Position numbers and translations under genes: made by a program. A stretch of 8,674 nucleotides of DNA from Bacillota bacterium (GTDB taxonomy: Bacteria; Bacillota; Clostridia; Peptostreptococcales; Anaerovoracaceae), in the NCBI GenBank assembly GCA_017538845.1, contig JAFYIC010000052.1, positions 1 through 8,674 of the forward strand, in the 5' to 3' direction. Shown here piece by piece: positions 7,801-8,674 of the stretch (its first letter is position 1; the number at the start of each line of letters is the position of its first letter). The notes beneath the pieces were generated by a model. That model made no database searches and was not told where the DNA came from. It worked only from the letters and a program-made list of their open reading frames with translations.

Positions 7801-8646
7801 GTTGGCCAGACCCAGCTTCTTGTTGTACTTATATCTTCCTACTCTTGCAAGGTCATATCTGGTCGGATCAAAGAACAGAGCATTCAGATAAGCGCTTGCG
7901 CTCTCAACTGTCGGCGGTTCGCCCGGTTTCTGCCTCTTGTAGATCTCCTGAACGCCGCTTTCATAGCTGTCAGAAGTGTCTTTTTCAAGAGTCTTCAGAA
8001 GTCTGGGGTCGTCTCCGAACATGTCAATAATCTCCTGGTCTGTTCCAAGGCCAAGAGCTCTCAGAAGTGTGGTGGCAGGCTGCTTACGTGTCCTGTCCAC
8101 TCTTACTGAAATGACTTCGTTGGAGTCGGTTTCATACTCCAGCCATGCTCCTCTGTTAGGGATGACTGTGGTGGCAAAAAGATGATTGCCGGACTTATCT
8201 ATCTCGCTTTCATAATATGCCCCCGGCGAACGTACGAGCTGCGTAACCACAACTCTCTCGGCACCATTGTATATAAAGGTACCCTTTTCTGTCATGAGCG
8301 GAAAATCACCCATGAAAGTTTCTTCTTCTTTGAATTCACCGGTCTCTCTGTTTATGAGTCTGACTCTGACGCTGAGAGGTGCCGAATAAGTCGCGTCCCT
8401 CTCTTTGCATTCTTCCTGTCCGTACTTGGGTGGATCGCTGAAGGAGTAATCAAGAAATTCGAGAGCGAAGTTGTCCGCATAATCCCTGATAGGAGATATG
8501 TCTTCGAACACTTCTTTTAACCCCTCATTAACGAACCAATCGTATGACTTCGTCTGTATTTGAATGAGGTTTGGCATCTCTGCGACCTCGTTGATCTTGG
8601 CGAAAGTCATACGATCTTTTTTACCCAGAGTTACAGGTGTTGGCAT
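4831..8646 (-). CDS. rpoB: DNA-directed RNA polymerase subunit beta (1271 aa)
   Basis: Beta forms one pincer of RNA polymerase and holds the rifampicin pocket and part of the active site. Recognisable blocks: [14 protein letters not shown] near 111-124; fork and rifampicin region 487-518 with Gln493, Asp496, His506 and Ser511, the equivalents of E. coli Gln513, Asp516, His526 and Ser531, all wild type; [14 protein letters not shown] 539-552; GYNYEDA 789-795; active-site [12 protein letters not shown] 943-954 with Lys945 and Lys953; and C-terminal [18 protein letters not shown] 1092-1109 followed by the PEPGIPESF clamp-anchor segment. Three in-frame starts exist (GTG 8655, ATG 8652, ATG 8646). 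I chose 8646 because AAGGAG lies 8 nt before it, whereas it overlaps or sits 2 nt from the others, and because homologues start close to MPxPVxLGK. From about residue 1166 an acidic, Glu-rich tail of roughly 105 residues extends the protein past the core; Bacillus beta is about 1193 aa. Confidence 0.99.
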   Translation of the reverse strand: MPTPVTLGKKDRMTFAKINEVAEMPNLIQIQTKSYDWFVNEGLKEVFEDISPIRDYADNFALEFLDYSFSDPPKYGQEECKERDATYSAPLSVRVRLINRETGEFKEEETFMGDFPLMTEKGTFIYNGAERVVVTQLVRSPGAYYESEIDKSGNHLFATTVIPNRGAWLEYETDSNEVISVRVDRTRKQPATTLLRALGLGTDQEIIDMFGDDPRLLKTLEKDTSDSYESGVQEIYKRQKPGEPPTVESASAYLNALFFDPTRYDLARVGRYKYNKKLGLANRLTGSVLAEDAVSPATGEIIAEKGDKLTKAKALEIENSGLVAIHVYSKNEGQDVTTKVIGNNFVNIADHVDFDISDLKNVEEKGYYPVLKEILEDNKTEEDIREALVTRRRELSPKHILFQDIIASMSYVLNLNHGIGNVDDIDHLGNRRLRTVGELLQNQVRIGLSRMERTIKEKMTTQDVEITTPQSLMNTRPVTAAIKEFFGSSQLSQFMDQTNPLAELTHKRRLSALGPGGLSRERAGFEVRDVHHSHYGRMCPIETPEGPNIGLIGSLTTYGVINEYGFIETPYRVVKDGVVTEEIEYLTADDEEEMIIAQANEKIDSDGRFANKRVMARGVGGDIDLVDSERIDYMDVSPKQVVSVATAMIPFLENDDANRALMGSNMQRQAVPLMVTETPMVGTGMEYKAARDSGVVVLAKNSGTVSYVDADRIEIKRDSGIGEDGKDTDTYTLLKFKRSNQGTCINQRPIVIHGEHIEEGEVIADGPSTDNGEIALGKNLLIGFMTWEGYNYEDAIVLNERLIMDDVLTSLHIEEYELEARDTKLGDEEITRDIPNVGEDALKDLDEDGIVRIGAEVTSSDILVGKVTPKGETEPTPEDNILNELFGDKAREVRDTSLRVPHGETGIVVDVKIFSKENKDELPPGVNKLVRCYVATKRKISVGDKMAGRHGNKGVISRILPEEDMPFLENGQPLQVMLNPLGVPSRMNVGQVLEVHLGLAAKSKGWYIATPVFDGATEKDIIELLRECGYDESGKLTLRDGRTGETFDNPITVGYMYMLKLHHLVDDKIHARSTGPYSLITQQPLGGKAQFGGQRFGEMEVWALEAYGAAYTLQEILTVKSDDVVGRVKTYEAIVKGENIPEPGIPESFKVLIKELQSLGLDVKALAEDDEEIEIREQTEADTFSGIERMIDNRREREDRLMAEAEAAEEAAAAESGFTEEEEYSEEEEFAEEDDAEYGPDEEDLINEEVPEEDISEMDLEEVAEAEENDQ
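4959..4991 (-). repeat. Tandem 18-nt repeat in the rpoB acidic tail
   Basis: A 15-nt plus-strand stretch, ATTCCTCTTCTTCGG, occurs at 4959-4973 and again at 4977-4991, one 18-nt period apart. In the protein this gives tandem hexapeptides of the type (S/T)EEEE(Y/F), with a weaker third copy (AEEDD). It suggests the tail has grown or varied by replication slippage. Confidence 0.7.
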
Positions 8647-8654
8647 ATTCATCA

Positions 8655-8660
8655 CTCCTT
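8655..8660 (-). promoter_or_regulatory. Shine-Dalgarno of rpoB
   Basis: AAGGAG on the minus strand, 8 nt before the ATG at 8646. The remaining upstream bases to 8674 are AT-rich, with no promoter visible in so short a piece. An rplJ-rplL promoter or attenuator further upstream would be outside the window. Confidence 0.85.
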
Positions 8661-8674
8661 ATATAATTAACAAA

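Overview
This window is one stretch of the conserved transcription/translation gene cluster of a bacterium. All four recognisable genes lie on the minus strand in the order rpoB (8646 to 4831), rpoC (4816 to 1013), rpsL (844 to 431) and rpsG (162 running off the window at base 1). No mobile element, CRISPR array, tRNA, rRNA or foreign-looking gene is visible. Long plus-strand ORFs opposite rpoB and rpoC are antisense shadows.

The organism looks like a member of the Firmicutes, class Clostridia. The reasons are strong AAGGAGG-type ribosome binding sites, TTG and GTG starts, an S12 of Gram-positive length with about 13 extra residues compared with E. coli, an RpoC with no insertion in the trigger loop, and Clostridia-like RpoB and RpoC text throughout. 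I cannot fix the family from sequence alone.

Layout from the 5' end of the operon (right to left): a 19-nt piece of rpoB upstream DNA carrying its Shine-Dalgarno; rpoB (1271 aa); a 14-nt junction that is mostly the rpoC ribosome binding site; rpoC (1267 aa, TTG start); a 168-nt rpoC-rpsL gap (to the chosen rpsL start) holding a strong sigma-A type promoter and a structured leader; rpsL (137 aa); a 268-nt rpsL-rpsG gap with no gene but several inverted repeats; and the first 54 codons of rpsG (GTG start). The L7Ae-family gene (ybxF/rplGB) that Bacillus has between rpoC and rpsL is absent here.

RpoB and RpoC form the catalytic core of RNA polymerase. S12 and S7 are 30S ribosomal proteins, and fusA and tuf usually follow them. 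Both polymerase genes look intact, with wild-type active-site residues and a wild-type rifampicin pocket, and S12 has the wild-type streptomycin-contact lysines. The unusual features are the long acidic C-terminal tails on both RpoB and RpoC, an Asn in place of the usual His beside the RpoC bridge-helix hinge, and two non-coding gaps. The rpsL leader has one 3' hairpin arm with three possible pairing partners, and the rpsL-rpsG spacer is unusually long and rich in hairpins. The gaps are the best candidates for undescribed regulation. I see no wholly new gene system.
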